Below are positions 7,264-21,217 of a DNA stretch of 60,052 bases, in pieces. The position numbers and the translations under genes were made by a program. This stretch comes from Streptomonospora mangrovi (GTDB taxonomy: Bacteria; Actinomycetota; Actinomycetes; Streptosporangiales; Streptosporangiaceae). Each line of letters opens with the position of its first letter. Positions within the stretch are counted from its first letter, which is position 1. The DNA lies in NCBI RefSeq assembly GCF_027604915.1, contig NZ_JAJAQC010000047.1:1-60052 (forward strand), in the 5' to 3' direction. Below the pieces are notes generated by a model. The model was not told the origin of the DNA. It worked only from the letters and a program-made list of their open reading frames with translations, and ran no database searches.

Positions 7264-8700
7264 ATGAGCGACCTCCCCGCCGTCACCCGGAACCACCCGG
7301 ACGGCCCGCGCGCCGATTCATCCGGTGACCGGCTCAATCCGGCGTCCTCGGCCCCGACGCCCGCCGCCGGGTCCGCCGCCGTACCCGGGGCCGTACCCGC
7401 CGAGGTGCCCGCCAACGGTGAGGAGCCCGCCGTGGCCCCGGCCGCTCCGGCGCCCGCCCCGCCCCCCGCCGAGCCGCCCGGCGGCGCCCGCGCGTGGTGG
7501 GTGTGGGGGATCGGGGTGGCCGTCTACTTCCTGGCCATGTTCCACCGCAACGGCCTGGGCGCCGCCGCGCTGGAGGCGCAGGACCGGTTCGACGTCGGCC
7601 CGGCCGTGCTCTCCCTGCTGCCCATGCTCCAGCTCCTGGTCTACGTGGTGCTCCAGGTGCCCACCGGCCTGCTCGCCGACCGGGTCGGCCCCCGCGCCTC
7701 GCTGACCATGGGCCTGGTGGCGATGGCCTCGGGCGTGGCCCTGTTCGCGCTGGCCCCCGGCATCGAGGCGGCCATCGCCGGGCGCGTGCTGATCGGCCTG
7801 GGCGACGCCGTCACCTTCCTCAACGTCATCCGGCTGGCCGCGCTGTGGTTCCCGCGCTCGCGCTACGCCCTGGTCAGCGCGCTCACCGGGGTGGTGGGCG
7901 GCCTGGGCCAGGCCGCGAGCGTCGCGCCGCTGTCCTTCGCCCTGCACGGCATGGGCTGGACGGGCGCCTTCCTCCTCTTCTCCGGCATCACCCTGCTGAT
8001 GCTGCTGCTGGTGCTCCTGGTGGTGCGCGACCGCCCCGGCCCGGCGCCCGACTCCGGCGCGCACCCGCCCCTGCGCGCCTGGACCGCCGTGCGCGAGGCG
8101 CTGGCCGCCCACGGCCCGCGCCTGGGCATGGCCCACCACGCCGCCGTCATGCCGCCCTTCACCACCCTGGGGGTGCTGTGGGGCTACCCCTTCCTCGTGG
8201 AGGGCGTGGGGTTCAGCTCAGCGGCCGCCGGAGCCCTGCTGTCGGTCGTGGGCGCCGGGGTGCTGTGGATCTCACCGTTGCTGGGCGCCTTCGTGGGCCG
8301 CCGCCCCGGCGTGCGCCGCCCGCTGGCGACCGGCCTGGTCGCCCTCCTCGCCGCCGCCTGGCTGGTGGTGGTCTGCTGGCCGGGCGGGCTGCCGCCCGCG
8401 CCCGTGGTCGTGGTGGTGCTGGTCGTCAGCGCCGCCGGATCGGTGATCGCGCCCGCGCTGTCCTTCGACTTCGCCCGCGACGGCCTGCCCGCCGAGCGCA
8501 CCGGCGTGGCCTCGGGCCTGGTCAACATGAGCGGGTTCCTGACCACGGTGGTCGTCACGGTGGCCGCCGGGGTCGTGCTGGAGGCCGGGGGCGGGTTCCA
8601 GGCGGCGTTCGTGCCGGTGACCGCCACCACCGCGCTCGCTGGAGCCCTGCTGGCCGTCCTGCTGTGGCGGCGCCCGCGCCGGGGCGGCGCCGCGCGCTGA
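7264..8700 (+). CDS. MFS transporter
   Basis: 478 residues. A disordered Ala/Pro-rich head of about 75 residues is followed by roughly 12 membrane segments. The loop between segments 2 and 3 carries the MFS signature as GLLADRVGPRASL. YFLAMFHRNGLGAAALEAQDRF near segment 1 recalls nitrate/oxalate-like and D-galactonate-like MFS carriers, but the substrate is not predictable. ATG 7264 was chosen for its position after GAGG; longer frames start in non-coding-like sequence. It stands alone, with no co-directional neighbour within 400 bases. Confidence 0.82.
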   Translation: MSDLPAVTRNHPDGPRADSSGDRLNPASSAPTPAAGSAAVPGAVPAEVPANGEEPAVAPAAPAPAPPPAEPPGGARAWWVWGIGVAVYFLAMFHRNGLGAAALEAQDRFDVGPAVLSLLPMLQLLVYVVLQVPTGLLADRVGPRASLTMGLVAMASGVALFALAPGIEAAIAGRVLIGLGDAVTFLNVIRLAALWFPRSRYALVSALTGVVGGLGQAASVAPLSFALHGMGWTGAFLLFSGITLLMLLLVLLVVRDRPGPAPDSGAHPPLRAWTAVREALAAHGPRLGMAHHAAVMPPFTTLGVLWGYPFLVEGVGFSSAAAGALLSVVGAGVLWISPLLGAFVGRRPGVRRPLATGLVALLAAAWLVVVCWPGGLPPAPVVVVVLVVSAAGSVIAPALSFDFARDGLPAERTGVASGLVNMSGFLTTVVVTVAAGVVLEAGGGFQAAFVPVTATTALAGALLAVLLWRRPRRGGAAR

Positions 8701-8873
8701 CGGCCCCGGCCGCCCCCCGCCGCCCCCCTGACCCCGCCGCACCCGCCGAACTCCGGACGGGGGGCGCCGTCGGGCGTGCCTCCGTGCCTATGCGCCCCGG
8801 CATACCCGCCCGGGCGGGCCGCGCTGACGGCCCCGGCCGCACCCCGCCGGCCCCCCGCTGACCCGCCGCACTC
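8694..8873. repeat. Imperfect direct repeat after the MFS gene
   Basis: The 20-base sequence GCGCTGACGGCCCCGGCCGC occurs at 8694-8713 (including the MFS stop codon) and again at 8821-8840. Similarity continues for about 30 more bases in each copy (to about 8747 and 8873), with small indels. The offset is 127 bases. It looks like a duplication of the gene's 3' end into the spacer. The rest of this 415-base gap up to the fadE5 start holds only the operator described separately. Confidence 0.5.
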
Positions 8874-9029
8874 GCTCCCTCCGCAAGGGCGGCCCTCCGC
8901 CGCGCCTCCGCCACGTCCCCGGCGTCCCGCCGCGGCGCCTCCGGGTGCGCCCGCTCCGCCGCCGGGATCCCTTGTCACCACGTCGTTACCGGGTCCTCGC
9001 CCCGCCGATGCGGAGGCGTGCTGGCCGAC

Positions 9030-9071
9030 ACTACTACCGGGTAGTAACATGGCCTTGTTACCAGTCAGTAG
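9030..9071. promoter_or_regulatory. Operator upstream of fadE5, shared with the etfD-like gene
   Basis: TACTACCGGGTAGTA at 9032-9046 is an inverted repeat. The surrounding 23 bases (9030-9052) match 17 of 23 bases upstream of the EtfD-like gene (21135-21157), including the run TAGTAACATG. A second, weaker site TTACCAGTCAGTAG lies at 9058-9071. The first box ends 63 bases before the fadE5 ATG. It is probably the binding site of a TetR-type fatty-acid regulator. Confidence 0.6.
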
Positions 9072-9115
9072 ATCGCGTCGGCACACCCACCGGCCGGATA
9101 CAGCGGAGCGCGCCC

Positions 9116-10939
9116 ATGTCGCATTACAAGAGCAATCTCCGTGACCTCGAGTTCAACCTGTTCGAGGTCTTCAAGCGCCAGGACGTGCTGGGCAGCGGCC
9201 CGTTCGAGGAGCTGGACGAGGAGACCGCCCGCACGATCCTCCACGAGGTCGAGCGGCTGGCCACCGGTGTGGTGGCGGAGTCCTTCGAGGACGCCGACCG
9301 CAACCCGCCGGTGTTCGACCCCGCCACCAGCAGCGTGCGGCTTCCCGAGAGCCTGAAGAAGTCCTACCGCGCGTACATGGACGCCGGCTGGTACAACCTT
9401 GACCTCCCGCCGGAACTCGGCGGCCTCAACGCCCCCCGCTCGCTGGTGTGGGCCGCCGCCGAACTCATCCTGGGCGCCAACCCCGCCGTGCACATGTACG
9501 CCGCCGGCCCCGGGTTCGCCAAGGTCCTCTACTCCGAGGGCAACGACGCCCAGAAGCGGTTCGCCCAGCAGGCCATCGACCGCGGCTGGGGCGCCACCAT
9601 GGTCCTCACCGAGCCCGACGCCGGCTCCGACGTCGGCGCCGGCCGCACCAAGGCGGTGGACCAGGGCGACGGCACCTGGCACATCGAGGGGGTGAAGCGG
9701 TTCATCACCTCCGCCGAGCAGGACATGACCGAGAACATCTTCCACCTGGTCCTGGCCCGCCCCGAGGGCGCCAAGCCCGGCACCAAGGGCCTCTCCCTGT
9801 TCCTGGTGCCCAAGTACCTGGTGGACGAGGACGGCAACCCCGGCGAGCGCAACGGCGTCTACGTCACCAACGTCGAGCACAAGATGGGCCTGAAGGCGTC
9901 CACCACCTGCGAGCTGACCTTCGGCGCCAAGCACCCCGCCGTGGGCTACCTCGTCGGCGACAAGCACGACGGCATCCGGCAGATGTTCCTGGTCATCGAG
10001 CACGCCCGCATGATGGTGGGCACCAAGGCCATCGCCACGCTCTCCACCGGCTACCTCAACGCCCTGGCCTACGCCAAGGAGCGCAAGCAGGGCGCCGACC
10101 TCACCAAGATGGCCGACAAGACCGCGCCGCGCGTGCCGATCACCCGCCACCCCGACGTCCGGCGCAGCCTGATGCTCCAGAAGTCCTACGCCGAGGCGCT
10201 GCGCGCGCTGGTGGTCTACGCCGCCACCCAGCAGGACGCCGTGCAGCTCGCCGAGCACGCCGGCGAGGACGACAGCGCCGTGGCCGCGCTCAACGACCTG
10301 CTGCTGCCCATCGTCAAGGGCGTGGGCTCCGAGCGCTCCTACGCGCTGCTGGCGGAGTCCCTCCAGACCCTCGGCGGCTCGGGCTACCTCCAGGACTACC
10401 CGCTGGAGCAGTACATCCGCGACGCCAAGATCGACACCCTCTACGAGGGCACCACCGCGATCCAGGCGCAGGACTTCTTCTTCCGCAAGATCGTCAAGAA
10501 CAACGGGCAGGCGTTCGGGCAGCTCGTCGGCGAGATCAAGGCGTTCGCCGCCAGCGAGGCCGGCAACGGCCGGCTCAAGGAGGAGCGCTCCGCGCTCGCC
10601 GACGCCGCCGTGCACGTCGAGAAGATGGTCGAGGCCATGGTCGGCGACGCCATGCGCTCGGCCGAGAAGACCGACGAGCTGTACAAGGTCGGCCTCAACG
10701 CCACCCGGCTGCTGATGGCCACCGGCGACCTCGTGCTGGCCTGGCTGCTCCAGCGCCAGGCCGAGATCGCCCTGGCCGCGATCGACGGCGCCGACGCCGC
10801 CGACCGCGACTTCTACGCCGGCAAGATCGCCGCCGCGCGGTTCTTCGCCGCCGAGGTCCTGCCCCGCCTGGCCGCCGACCGCGCGGTCGTGGAGAACACC
10901 ACCCTGGACCTCATGGAGCTGCCGGAGTCGGCCTTCTAG
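9116..10939 (+). CDS. fadE5: Acyl-CoA dehydrogenase, FadE5-like
   Basis: 607 residues, the length of mycobacterial FadE5 (about 611), with the same N-terminal MSHYKSN..D..FNLFEV and C-terminal ..LMELPESAF. It would oxidise acyl-CoA to enoyl-CoA with FAD, handing electrons to ETF. Visible landmarks are [19 protein letters not shown] (FAD/substrate region, about residues 160-180), the long insert typical of this subfamily ([12 protein letters not shown]), [17 protein letters not shown], and [17 protein letters not shown] with the expected catalytic base Glu444. It is monocistronic and followed by a hairpin. The shared operator links it to the EtfD-like gene. Chain-length range cannot be told from sequence. 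Confidence 0.93.
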   Translation: MSHYKSNLRDLEFNLFEVFKRQDVLGSGPFEELDEETARTILHEVERLATGVVAESFEDADRNPPVFDPATSSVRLPESLKKSYRAYMDAGWYNLDLPPELGGLNAPRSLVWAAAELILGANPAVHMYAAGPGFAKVLYSEGNDAQKRFAQQAIDRGWGATMVLTEPDAGSDVGAGRTKAVDQGDGTWHIEGVKRFITSAEQDMTENIFHLVLARPEGAKPGTKGLSLFLVPKYLVDEDGNPGERNGVYVTNVEHKMGLKASTTCELTFGAKHPAVGYLVGDKHDGIRQMFLVIEHARMMVGTKAIATLSTGYLNALAYAKERKQGADLTKMADKTAPRVPITRHPDVRRSLMLQKSYAEALRALVVYAATQQDAVQLAEHAGEDDSAVAALNDLLLPIVKGVGSERSYALLAESLQTLGGSGYLQDYPLEQYIRDAKIDTLYEGTTAIQAQDFFFRKIVKNNGQAFGQLVGEIKAFAASEAGNGRLKEERSALADAAVHVEKMVEAMVGDAMRSAEKTDELYKVGLNATRLLMATGDLVLAWLLQRQAEIALAAIDGADAADRDFYAGKIAAARFFAAEVLPRLAADRAVVENTTLDLMELPESAF

Positions 10940-11007
10940 CCCTTTCTCGGCTTCCTCCGCCTCCTCTCCTCCCGCCGGCCGGGCGCACGCCGCCCGGCCC
11001 CCGGAGC

Positions 11008-11034
11008 CGGGAGGGCGGCAACCCCGCCCTCCCG
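11008..11034 (+). terminator. GC-rich hairpin after fadE5
   Basis: An 11-bp perfect stem, CGGGAGGGCGG (11008-11018) with CCGCCCTCCCG (11024-11034), and a 5-base loop, 68 bases past the fadE5 stop. There is no T-run, as is usual in this GC range. It also lies before the end of the convergent AbiEii gene and may serve both. Confidence 0.5.
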
Positions 11035-11090
11035 CCGTCAGCCCGGGACGCCCGAACCCCGCGCCCCGGGCTCAGCCGCGCCCGCGCCCG

Positions 11091-12347
11091 TCAGAGGGTG
11101 GAGCGCGGCGGGCCACCCTCGCCGGGGTTGCGCCGGTTGCGGGGGGCGTCCGGACCGGAGGGTCGCCGCCCCGTGCCGCGGGCGGTGCCGCGCCGGACCG
11201 CCTTCCTGAGGTTCACGGTGGAATCCCGGGTGGCGACCGGCCCCCGGGTCCAGCCCTGCCCCGGGCGCCACACGTCCTCGGGCCGCGCGTGCTTCAGCCC
11301 GTCGGCGAACTCGCTGAGCTGCCTGCTCATCTCGGAGAAGGACGGGTACATGCGCAGTTCCGGCTGCTTCTGCCGCATCTGCTCGGTCATCTCCTCCCAG
11401 GGGATCGCCGGCTGCCCCGGCGCCGTCCCGTAGATCTGGTACGGCTCGGGGAGGTCGGTGATTCCCAGGCGGGCCGACATGCCCCAGTTGTTGAGCACCG
11501 CGTGCCGCATCGGCCCCGCCTGGATGGCGGCCGTGTTCAGCATGTAGGTGATGTCGAAGAGGTCCTTGTAGCGGTGGTGGGGGCCGCCGGGGAGGTGCCG
11601 GAGGGAGACGGCCGGACCGACGAGCGCCGTCACCTTGTCGGCGAGCTGGTTGATCGTGGGGTGGAGGAGCGGCAGGTAGGGCCGCATGCCGGGGATGTCG
11701 ACGGCGACGACCGGCCGTGACGACCTCAGCGGCGCGGTGGTCGGCGCCACCTTGCGCGGCGGCTTGATGTCGATCGTCAGGAGGATCGGGTCGCCGACGG
11801 GGACAGTGCTGTTCGGTCCGTACCTCGGGTCGACCGGCTGCGCTTTGACGACCCCCTTCACGTTGGGCGAGGTGGTCAGGCTCCCCTCCACCGAGTAGCG
11901 CACCAGGCCGCCCAGCCCGATTCCGCGCTCGTCGGTCGCGGAGGTGATCTGCTCGATCTCGCCGGCGATGGTGGGGCCGTAGATCCGCTCCTCCTCCGCC
12001 GCGTCCGGCCGGGCGAGGTCCAGCGCCGACATGTCGAGGTCGTTGGCCCGCCGCGCCGCCCGGTAGACAGGGTCGACTCCCGCCCCGGGCGTCCACTGAC
12101 CGAATCCGCGCGGCGGGTGTTCGGTGGAGGCGCGGCCGGGCAGGGTCAGCGACCCCATGAGCACCCACTCGTGGTCGCCGGCCGCCTCCAGCCGCTGGCC
12201 GAAGTCGGCCGCCACGATCTGGTGGAGAGCGCGGGCGGGGTCGTACTCCGGGGTGGTGGCCCGGCTCGCCACGTAGGCGGTGAACGCGTCCCAGGTCGGG
12301 AAGGCCGCGCGGAACTCGGGACCGATGTGGTCGTTAACGGGTGCCAT
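11091..12347 (-). CDS. abiEii: AbiEii-type nucleotidyltransferase toxin
   Basis: 418 residues. The family is a DNA polymerase-beta-like nucleotidyltransferase that acts as toxin of type IV AbiE systems; related toxins block tRNA use. Visible motifs: WVLMGSLTLPGR with Gly-Ser at 65-66, ANDLDMSAL with Asp103/Asp105, a further Asp193 in LLTIDIKPP, and the second-motif RYKDLFDI (Lys261, Asp262, Asp265). The N-terminal residues 1-60 and the basic, Pro-rich C-terminal 40 residues are extra to the usual core. It starts 14 bases inside the end of the antitoxin gene, the standard order for AbiE. It may provide phage defence. Confidence 0.82.
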   Translation of the reverse strand: MAPVNDHIGPEFRAAFPTWDAFTAYVASRATTPEYDPARALHQIVAADFGQRLEAAGDHEWVLMGSLTLPGRASTEHPPRGFGQWTPGAGVDPVYRAARRANDLDMSALDLARPDAAEEERIYGPTIAGEIEQITSATDERGIGLGGLVRYSVEGSLTTSPNVKGVVKAQPVDPRYGPNSTVPVGDPILLTIDIKPPRKVAPTTAPLRSSRPVVAVDIPGMRPYLPLLHPTINQLADKVTALVGPAVSLRHLPGGPHHRYKDLFDITYMLNTAAIQAGPMRHAVLNNWGMSARLGITDLPEPYQIYGTAPGQPAIPWEEMTEQMRQKQPELRMYPSFSEMSRQLSEFADGLKHARPEDVWRPGQGWTRGPVATRDSTVNLRKAVRRGTARGTGRRPSGPDAPRNRRNPGEGGPPRSTL

Positions 12348-13026
12348 GGCCGCCCGGTCCCTCCGGTGAAACGGGGGCGTCGTCGGCCCCGGCCAGCAGG
12401 TCGTCGAGCCAGGCCCGGCCGTCGCCCGCCAGGCCGTTGCGGCGGAGGTGGCGGTCGATCCCGGCGGCGAGTTCGGCCTTGTCGGCGGCGCCGGTGAGCA
12501 GGAACGCCGTGGCGAGTTTCTCGACGTCGGTCAGGTCGACCCCCGGGCCGGTGGCGATGTCGGCGAAGGTGCGCCCCGGCCGGGTGACGGGCAGCCCCTG
12601 GACCAGGGTCCACTCGTCGGGTTCGAGCACCGTCCGCGTCAGCACGACGCCCGGCCCGGCGGTGACCGCACCGGTGTCGGCCAGCCCGAACTCGGTGTGG
12701 TTTTGGGGCAGCCCCCCGGCGCCGTGGACGTGGGCCGCCGAGTTGCCCACGACCACGCCGGTCTCGGGCACCGCGCGGGTCCAGGCGGGCTGCTCGGGGG
12801 CCAGCGCCAGCCAGCGGGCGAAGACCCGGGGGAAGGGGTGCCGCCCGCCCGCGCACAGCCGCAGCACCCCGGGGACGGATGACACCTCCTCGCACACGCC
12901 CGCCCGGCGGAGTTCGGCGAGGGTGTCCGGCGACACGCCGTAGGAGGCCGCCTGGGCCTCGGTGAAGGAGCCGAGCTGTCCTTCGGCGAGTTCGGCCAGC
13001 CGTCCCAGTTCGTCAAGTACGCGCAC
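12334..13026 (-). CDS. abiEi: AbiEi-type antitoxin / transcriptional regulator
   Basis: 230 residues. The N-terminal winged-helix region (about residues 10-60: GSFTEAQAASYGVSPDTLAELRRAG, then SVPGVLRL) and the following WLALAPEQPAW...GNSAAHVHG are typical of actinobacterial AbiEi proteins. These neutralise the nucleotidyltransferase and repress their own operon. The C-terminal domain contains RPGRTFADIATGPGVDLTDVEKL. GTG 13026 was chosen because GGGAGG lies about 12 bases upstream; a longer frame to 13074 has no ribosome site. It overlaps abiEii by 14 bases, so the two are coupled. Confidence 0.78.
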   Translation of the reverse strand: MRVLDELGRLAELAEGQLGSFTEAQAASYGVSPDTLAELRRAGVCEEVSSVPGVLRLCAGGRHPFPRVFARWLALAPEQPAWTRAVPETGVVVGNSAAHVHGAGGLPQNHTEFGLADTGAVTAGPGVVLTRTVLEPDEWTLVQGLPVTRPGRTFADIATGPGVDLTDVEKLATAFLLTGAADKAELAAGIDRHLRRNGLAGDGRAWLDDLLAGADDAPVSPEGPGGHGTR

Positions 13027-13393
13027 GAAGCAGCACGTCCTCCCCACAGGCCGGACGGCGACCGGGACCGCCACGGGTCACAGTGGTCCGGGACGCCAAA
13101 CCAGCGGTGAATAAACGCTTTCCGTAAAGAAACTATGCGGTGGGGGTCGGACAATCATGCGTTCGGCCTGATGTGGCCGCGCCCCTGCGGACCGGCCCGG
13201 GGCGGGCCGCGCGCCGCTGCCGATGCGCCCCGGGCGGGGATCATCCGGCGCACCGGCACCACAGGGCTCTCACCTCGCGCGATGCCGGGATTTCGGGGTG
13301 TGCGCGGGGTTTCCGGGATGGTGCGGCGCGGAACGGGTAGTGATAGCCCACGCAAACGGGATCGCAAAACAAGGCGGTGCGGAGGCAGCAAAG
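13027..13393. other. Intergenic region between abiEi and DUF6458
   Basis: 367 bases. A locally AT-richer patch at 13108-13137 (around TTTACGGAAAG on the bottom strand) is the likely abiE promoter area. No clear palindrome matching known AbiEi operators was seen. The right-hand part reads as high-GC spacer with GGAGG at 13381 serving the next gene. No gene was found. Confidence 0.35.
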
Positions 13394-13535
13394 ATGGGAA
13401 TCGGACTCGGCATCTTCCTGATGGTCATCGGGGCGGTGCTCGCCTACGGCATCACCGCGGACATCGCGGGCCTCAACCTGGACGCGATCGGGATGATCCT
13501 CATGGTGGCCGGTGTGGCGGTGGTCGTGATCACCA

Positions 13536-16247
<2,712 letters not shown>

Positions 16248-16362
16248 GCGTCGCCGCCCCCCTTGCGCGTACAGAGCGAATCGCCGTGCGGTTGTGGACA
16301 TGGTGGAGTGCGCCGGCCGCCCCCGGCCGGCCGGCGCGTGCGGCCGCGCACCGCGGACGGCC

Positions 16363-16791
16363 TCACCGGTCGTCGTCGGGCGGGGGCGCGGTGTTGAAGA
16401 TGGTCAGGCGGGTGCGGCGCACCGGGATCAGCTCGCCGCCGCGCGGCTGGGCCTGGGCGGAGGACCGCCGGGCCACGGCCGAGCGCGCCGCCTGGAGTTC
16501 GTTGGCGAGGTGGAACATCTGCGCGCGCAGCTTCTCCACCTCGTTCTGGAGTTCGAGGATGCGCTTGATGCCGGCGAGGTTGATGCCCTCCTCCTGGGAG
16601 AGGCGCTGGACCTCGCGCAGCATCTGGATGTCGCGCATGGAGTAGCGGCGCCCCCGGCCGGACGCCCGGCCCGGTGAGACCAGGCCGAGCCGGTCGTACT
16701 GGCGCAGCGTCTGCGGATGGAGACCGGACAGCTCGGCGGCGACCGAGATCACATAGACCGGGATGTCGTCGCCGAACCCGGGATCGCTCAT
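16363..16791 (-). CDS. hspR: Heat-shock repressor HspR (MerR family)
   Basis: 142 residues. The N-terminal MerR-type domain reads [20 protein letters not shown] and [19 protein letters not shown], followed by a dimerising coiled coil (about residues 75-105). In Streptomyces and mycobacteria HspR binds HAIR sequences and represses the dnaK operon, with DnaK as co-repressor. A HAIR is present upstream of dnaK here. It starts only five bases after the dnaJ stop, so it is co-transcribed and autoregulated. Confidence 0.93.
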   Translation of the reverse strand: MSDPGFGDDIPVYVISVAAELSGLHPQTLRQYDRLGLVSPGRASGRGRRYSMRDIQMLREVQRLSQEEGINLAGIKRILELQNEVEKLRAQMFHLANELQAARSAVARRSSAQAQPRGGELIPVRRTRLTIFNTAPPPDDDR

Positions 16792-16796
16792 GCCAC

Positions 16797-17963
16797 TTAC
16801 ACCCCTTTCGCCCGCGCCTCAAGCCCGCTGCGCGGGTCCTGGTCGGCGGTGGCGGCGCGGAACTTCTCCAGGGCCTCGCGGGCTTCGCCGCTGAGGCTCT
16901 GCGGAACCGACACTTCGACGGTGACCAGGAGGTCACCGGTGGTGCCGTCGCGCCGGGTGGAGCCCTTGCCGCGCACCCGGAACGTCCGGCCGTTGGGAGT
17001 GCCCGGCGGGATCTTCACCGTGACGGGCAGGCCGTTGAGGGTCGGCACCCGGACCTCGGCGCCGAGGACGGCCTCGGGGAAGGTCACCGGGACGGTGATC
17101 GTCAGGTTGTCGCCGGACTTGCCGAACACGGGGTGCGCCTGCACATGTACCACCACATAGAGGTCTCCGGCCGGTCCGCCGTGCTCACCCGGCGCGCCCT
17201 TGCCCTTGAGCCGGATCCGCTGGCCGTCGGAGACGCCACCGGGGATCCGGGCCTGGATCGTGCGGGTGCTCGTGCCGCGCCCGCTGCCGTTGCAGGTGGG
17301 GCAGGGGTCGTCCACGACCAGCCCGCGCCCCCTGCACTCGCCGCAGGGCTCCGACAGGGAGAACCCGCCGAGGTTCTGGTTCTCGTGGCCGGTGCCCGCG
17401 CACTTGGGGCACACCCGTGGCGCGGTCCCGGCCTTGGCGCCGGTGCCCTTGCACGTGGGGCACGCGGCGTCGCTGCTGAGCTTGAAGGAGCGGGTGACGC
17501 CGGTGGCGGCCTCGGCGAAGGTCAGCCGGGTCTCGGTCTCGATGTCGGCGCCCCGCCGGGAGCGGGTGGCCGTGCGGCCGCGCCCGCCGAACAGGCCGCC
17601 GAACAGGTCGCTCAGCCGCTCGCCGCCCGCCGGGCCGGCGGTGCCGCCGGTGCCGCCGGGCTGGCCGAACAGGTCGCCCAGGTCGAAGCCGCCGGGGCCG
17701 GTGCCGCCGCCGGGGCGGTAGGAGCCGCCGAAGAGCGAGCGGGCGTCGTCGTACTCCTTGCGCCGCTTCTCGTCGGACAGCACGTTGTAGGCCTCGGAGA
17801 TCTCCTTGAAGCGCTCCTCGGACTTGGGGTCGCCCTTGTTGGCGTCGGGGTGGTTGGCGCGCGCGAGCTTGCGGTAGGACTGCTTGATCTCGTCCTGCGA
17901 GGCGGTCTTGGAGACGCCGAGGACCTTGTAGTAGTCCTTCTCCAGGTAGTCCTTGGTGCTCAT
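16797..17963 (-). CDS. dnaJ: Chaperone DnaJ
   Basis: 388 residues, a class I J-protein. The J domain (about 8-75) has the HPD motif in ARANHPDANKG; next is a Gly-rich segment with GGTGGTAGP. The zinc domain (about 166-228) has all four repeats: CPTCKGTG, CPKCAGTG, CGECRGRG, CPTCNGSG. The C-terminal substrate-binding domains follow (KIPPGTPNGRTFRVRGKG). It stimulates DnaK ATPase and presents clients. It lies 150 bases after grpE and five bases before hspR in the same operon. Confidence 0.95.
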   Translation of the reverse strand: MSTKDYLEKDYYKVLGVSKTASQDEIKQSYRKLARANHPDANKGDPKSEERFKEISEAYNVLSDEKRRKEYDDARSLFGGSYRPGGGTGPGGFDLGDLFGQPGGTGGTAGPAGGERLSDLFGGLFGGRGRTATRSRRGADIETETRLTFAEAATGVTRSFKLSSDAACPTCKGTGAKAGTAPRVCPKCAGTGHENQNLGGFSLSEPCGECRGRGLVVDDPCPTCNGSGRGTSTRTIQARIPGGVSDGQRIRLKGKGAPGEHGGPAGDLYVVVHVQAHPVFGKSGDNLTITVPVTFPEAVLGAEVRVPTLNGLPVTVKIPPGTPNGRTFRVRGKGSTRRDGTTGDLLVTVEVSVPQSLSGEAREALEKFRAATADQDPRSGLEARAKGV

Positions 17964-18113
17964 CGACGCTTGCCTTCTCCCGCTTCGCGCTCGTGGTCGA
18001 ATGATGCCTGCCGGGGCCGCGCCCGCGGCGCCCGGGGTGGCCGGGGCGGCCCGCCGGGGCCGCGGGCCCGGGCGCCCGAAGGCGTCCGGACCCGCGGACG
18101 TGCCGCCGCCAGG

Positions 18114-18869
18114 CTAGCCGCGGTCGCCGGTGCCGTCCGTGGGGTCGGCACCGCCGTCCGCGCCGTCGGCGGGGCCGGGCTCGGCGTCCGCGTCGGCCGC
18201 GGCGGGCGGTTCGTCCGCCTCAGCGGTGTCCTCGGCCGCGTCCTCGCCCGGCCCGGCCACGACCACGCGGGCGGGGCGCAGCACCCGCTCGCCGATCAGG
18301 TAGCCGGGCTGGAAGACCTCGATCACGGTGGGCACCGTGACCCCGGGCGAGGGCACCATGGTCAGGGCCTCGTGGACGTTGGGGTCGAACTCGTCGCCCT
18401 TCTCGCCGTACCGCTTCAGCCCGAGCTTGCCGACCAGGCCCTCCAAGGCCTCGCCGACCGACTTGAAGCCCCCGGTCAGCTCGCCGTGCTCGCGCGCCCG
18501 GCCGATGTCGTCGATGATCGGCAGGAGTTCGCCGACCACCTGGGCCATGGCCTGCTCGCGCACGGCCACCCGGTCGCGGTCGACCCGCTTGCGGTAGTTG
18601 GCGTACTCCGCCTGGACCCGCTTGAGGTCGTTGGTGAGTTCCACGACCTGCTCGCGGGCCTTGAGGAGCGCGCCGTCGTCGGCGACGGGGTCGCCGATGA
18701 CGGGCTCCGCCTCGGGCCCGGCGGTGTCGGGCCGCTCCGGGGTGTCCGGGCCGGTGCCCTCGGCACCTTCGGGGGTGCGGAGTTCACCGGTCTCGGGATC
18801 GATGCGCCGCTTGTCGCGAATCACCGGTCCTTGCCGCTCCTCACCGTTGTCGTTCTCCGGCAGCGCCAT
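18114..18869 (-). CDS. grpE: Nucleotide exchange factor GrpE
   Basis: 251 residues. It releases ADP from DnaK. Acidic, disordered N-terminal (1-65) and C-terminal (about 205-251) tails flank the core: a long coiled coil (KAREQVVELTNDLKRVQAEY, ANYRKRVDRDR) and the beta-wing with EFDPNVHEALTMVPS and IEVFQPGYLIGERVLRPA. ATG 18869 has GGGAGG at eight bases. It begins 29 bases after the dnaK stop. The C-terminal acidic tail is longer than in most bacteria but common in actinomycetes. Confidence 0.94.
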   Translation of the reverse strand: MALPENDNGEERQGPVIRDKRRIDPETGELRTPEGAEGTGPDTPERPDTAGPEAEPVIGDPVADDGALLKAREQVVELTNDLKRVQAEYANYRKRVDRDRVAVREQAMAQVVGELLPIIDDIGRAREHGELTGGFKSVGEALEGLVGKLGLKRYGEKGDEFDPNVHEALTMVPSPGVTVPTVIEVFQPGYLIGERVLRPARVVVAGPGEDAAEDTAEADEPPAAADADAEPGPADGADGGADPTDGTGDRG

Positions 18870-18898
18870 TGGCTGCGCCTCCCTTGGCTAGCGTCGGA

Positions 18899-20752
<1,854 letters not shown>

Positions 20753-20791
20753 GAGTACGTCCTCCGTCAAGAGTTGAGTCTTACAGGCGGA

Positions 20792-20845
20792 AGTTTGCTT
20801 CGCGGTTCGCCTGCTGTCAAATGACTTGAGTCTGCGCGACTCAAC
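20792..20845 (-). promoter_or_regulatory. dnaK promoter with HAIR operator
   Basis: On the top strand CTTGAGT (20825-20831), seven bases, ACTCAAC (20839-20845) matches the HspR-associated inverted repeat CTTGAGT-N7-ACTCAAG with one final mismatch. Reading leftward, TTGACA (20815-20820) and CAAACT (20792-20797) are 17 bases apart and form a promoter 40 bases from the dnaK ATG. An extra half-site (TTGAGTC) lies near 20774. Confidence 0.8.
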
Positions 20846-21134
20846 GTCGTGTCACCCTGTCCAACGGGAGGAACCGGGCGTTTGTTCCCCGCGGCCCGTT
20901 TTGTTTTGCGGGTGAGGGGCGGCGGAGGGCGCGGGGTGGCGATCGGCGGTACCGGGCCTCGGGGGCGAGGGCGGGGACGGGGTGCCGAGGGCGGGGGGCG
21001 GCCCGGGGGGGCGCGACCGGCCCGGCCGGGCGGTGGCCCGCCGCCGCCACCCCCGCAGCGAGGAGCGCTGGTCGCCGCCCCATCCTCTACGGTTGGTTAC
21101 CGTCGCCCCGCAACCGCGAGGCGCGGTACGGCCA
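20846..21134. other. Gene-free high-GC spacer between dnaK and the EtfD-like gene
   Basis: About 290 bases of G-rich sequence on the top strand between two divergent promoters. I see no gene, repeat or RNA in it. Confidence 0.4.
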
Positions 21135-21157
21135 CGTATTACCGACTAGTAACATGT
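21135..21157. promoter_or_regulatory. Operator upstream of the EtfD-like gene, shared with fadE5
   Basis: Contains TTACCGACTAGTAA (21139-21152), an imperfect palindrome with arms TTACC/AGTAA, followed by CATG. It matches the fadE5 upstream box at 17 of 23 positions. It ends 60 bases before the start codon, nearly the same spacing as at fadE5. Confidence 0.6.
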
Positions 21158-21217
21158 GGTACAGCCTCCGGTGCGTGGCGCACCGGATCCGGGACAGCAG
21201 GATGGAGGCCGCAGGCG

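Noticed and set aside
7325-8861. Overlapping Arg/Pro-rich frames over the MFS gene
   Set aside because: Frame-shifted shadows of the transporter, no conserved motifs.
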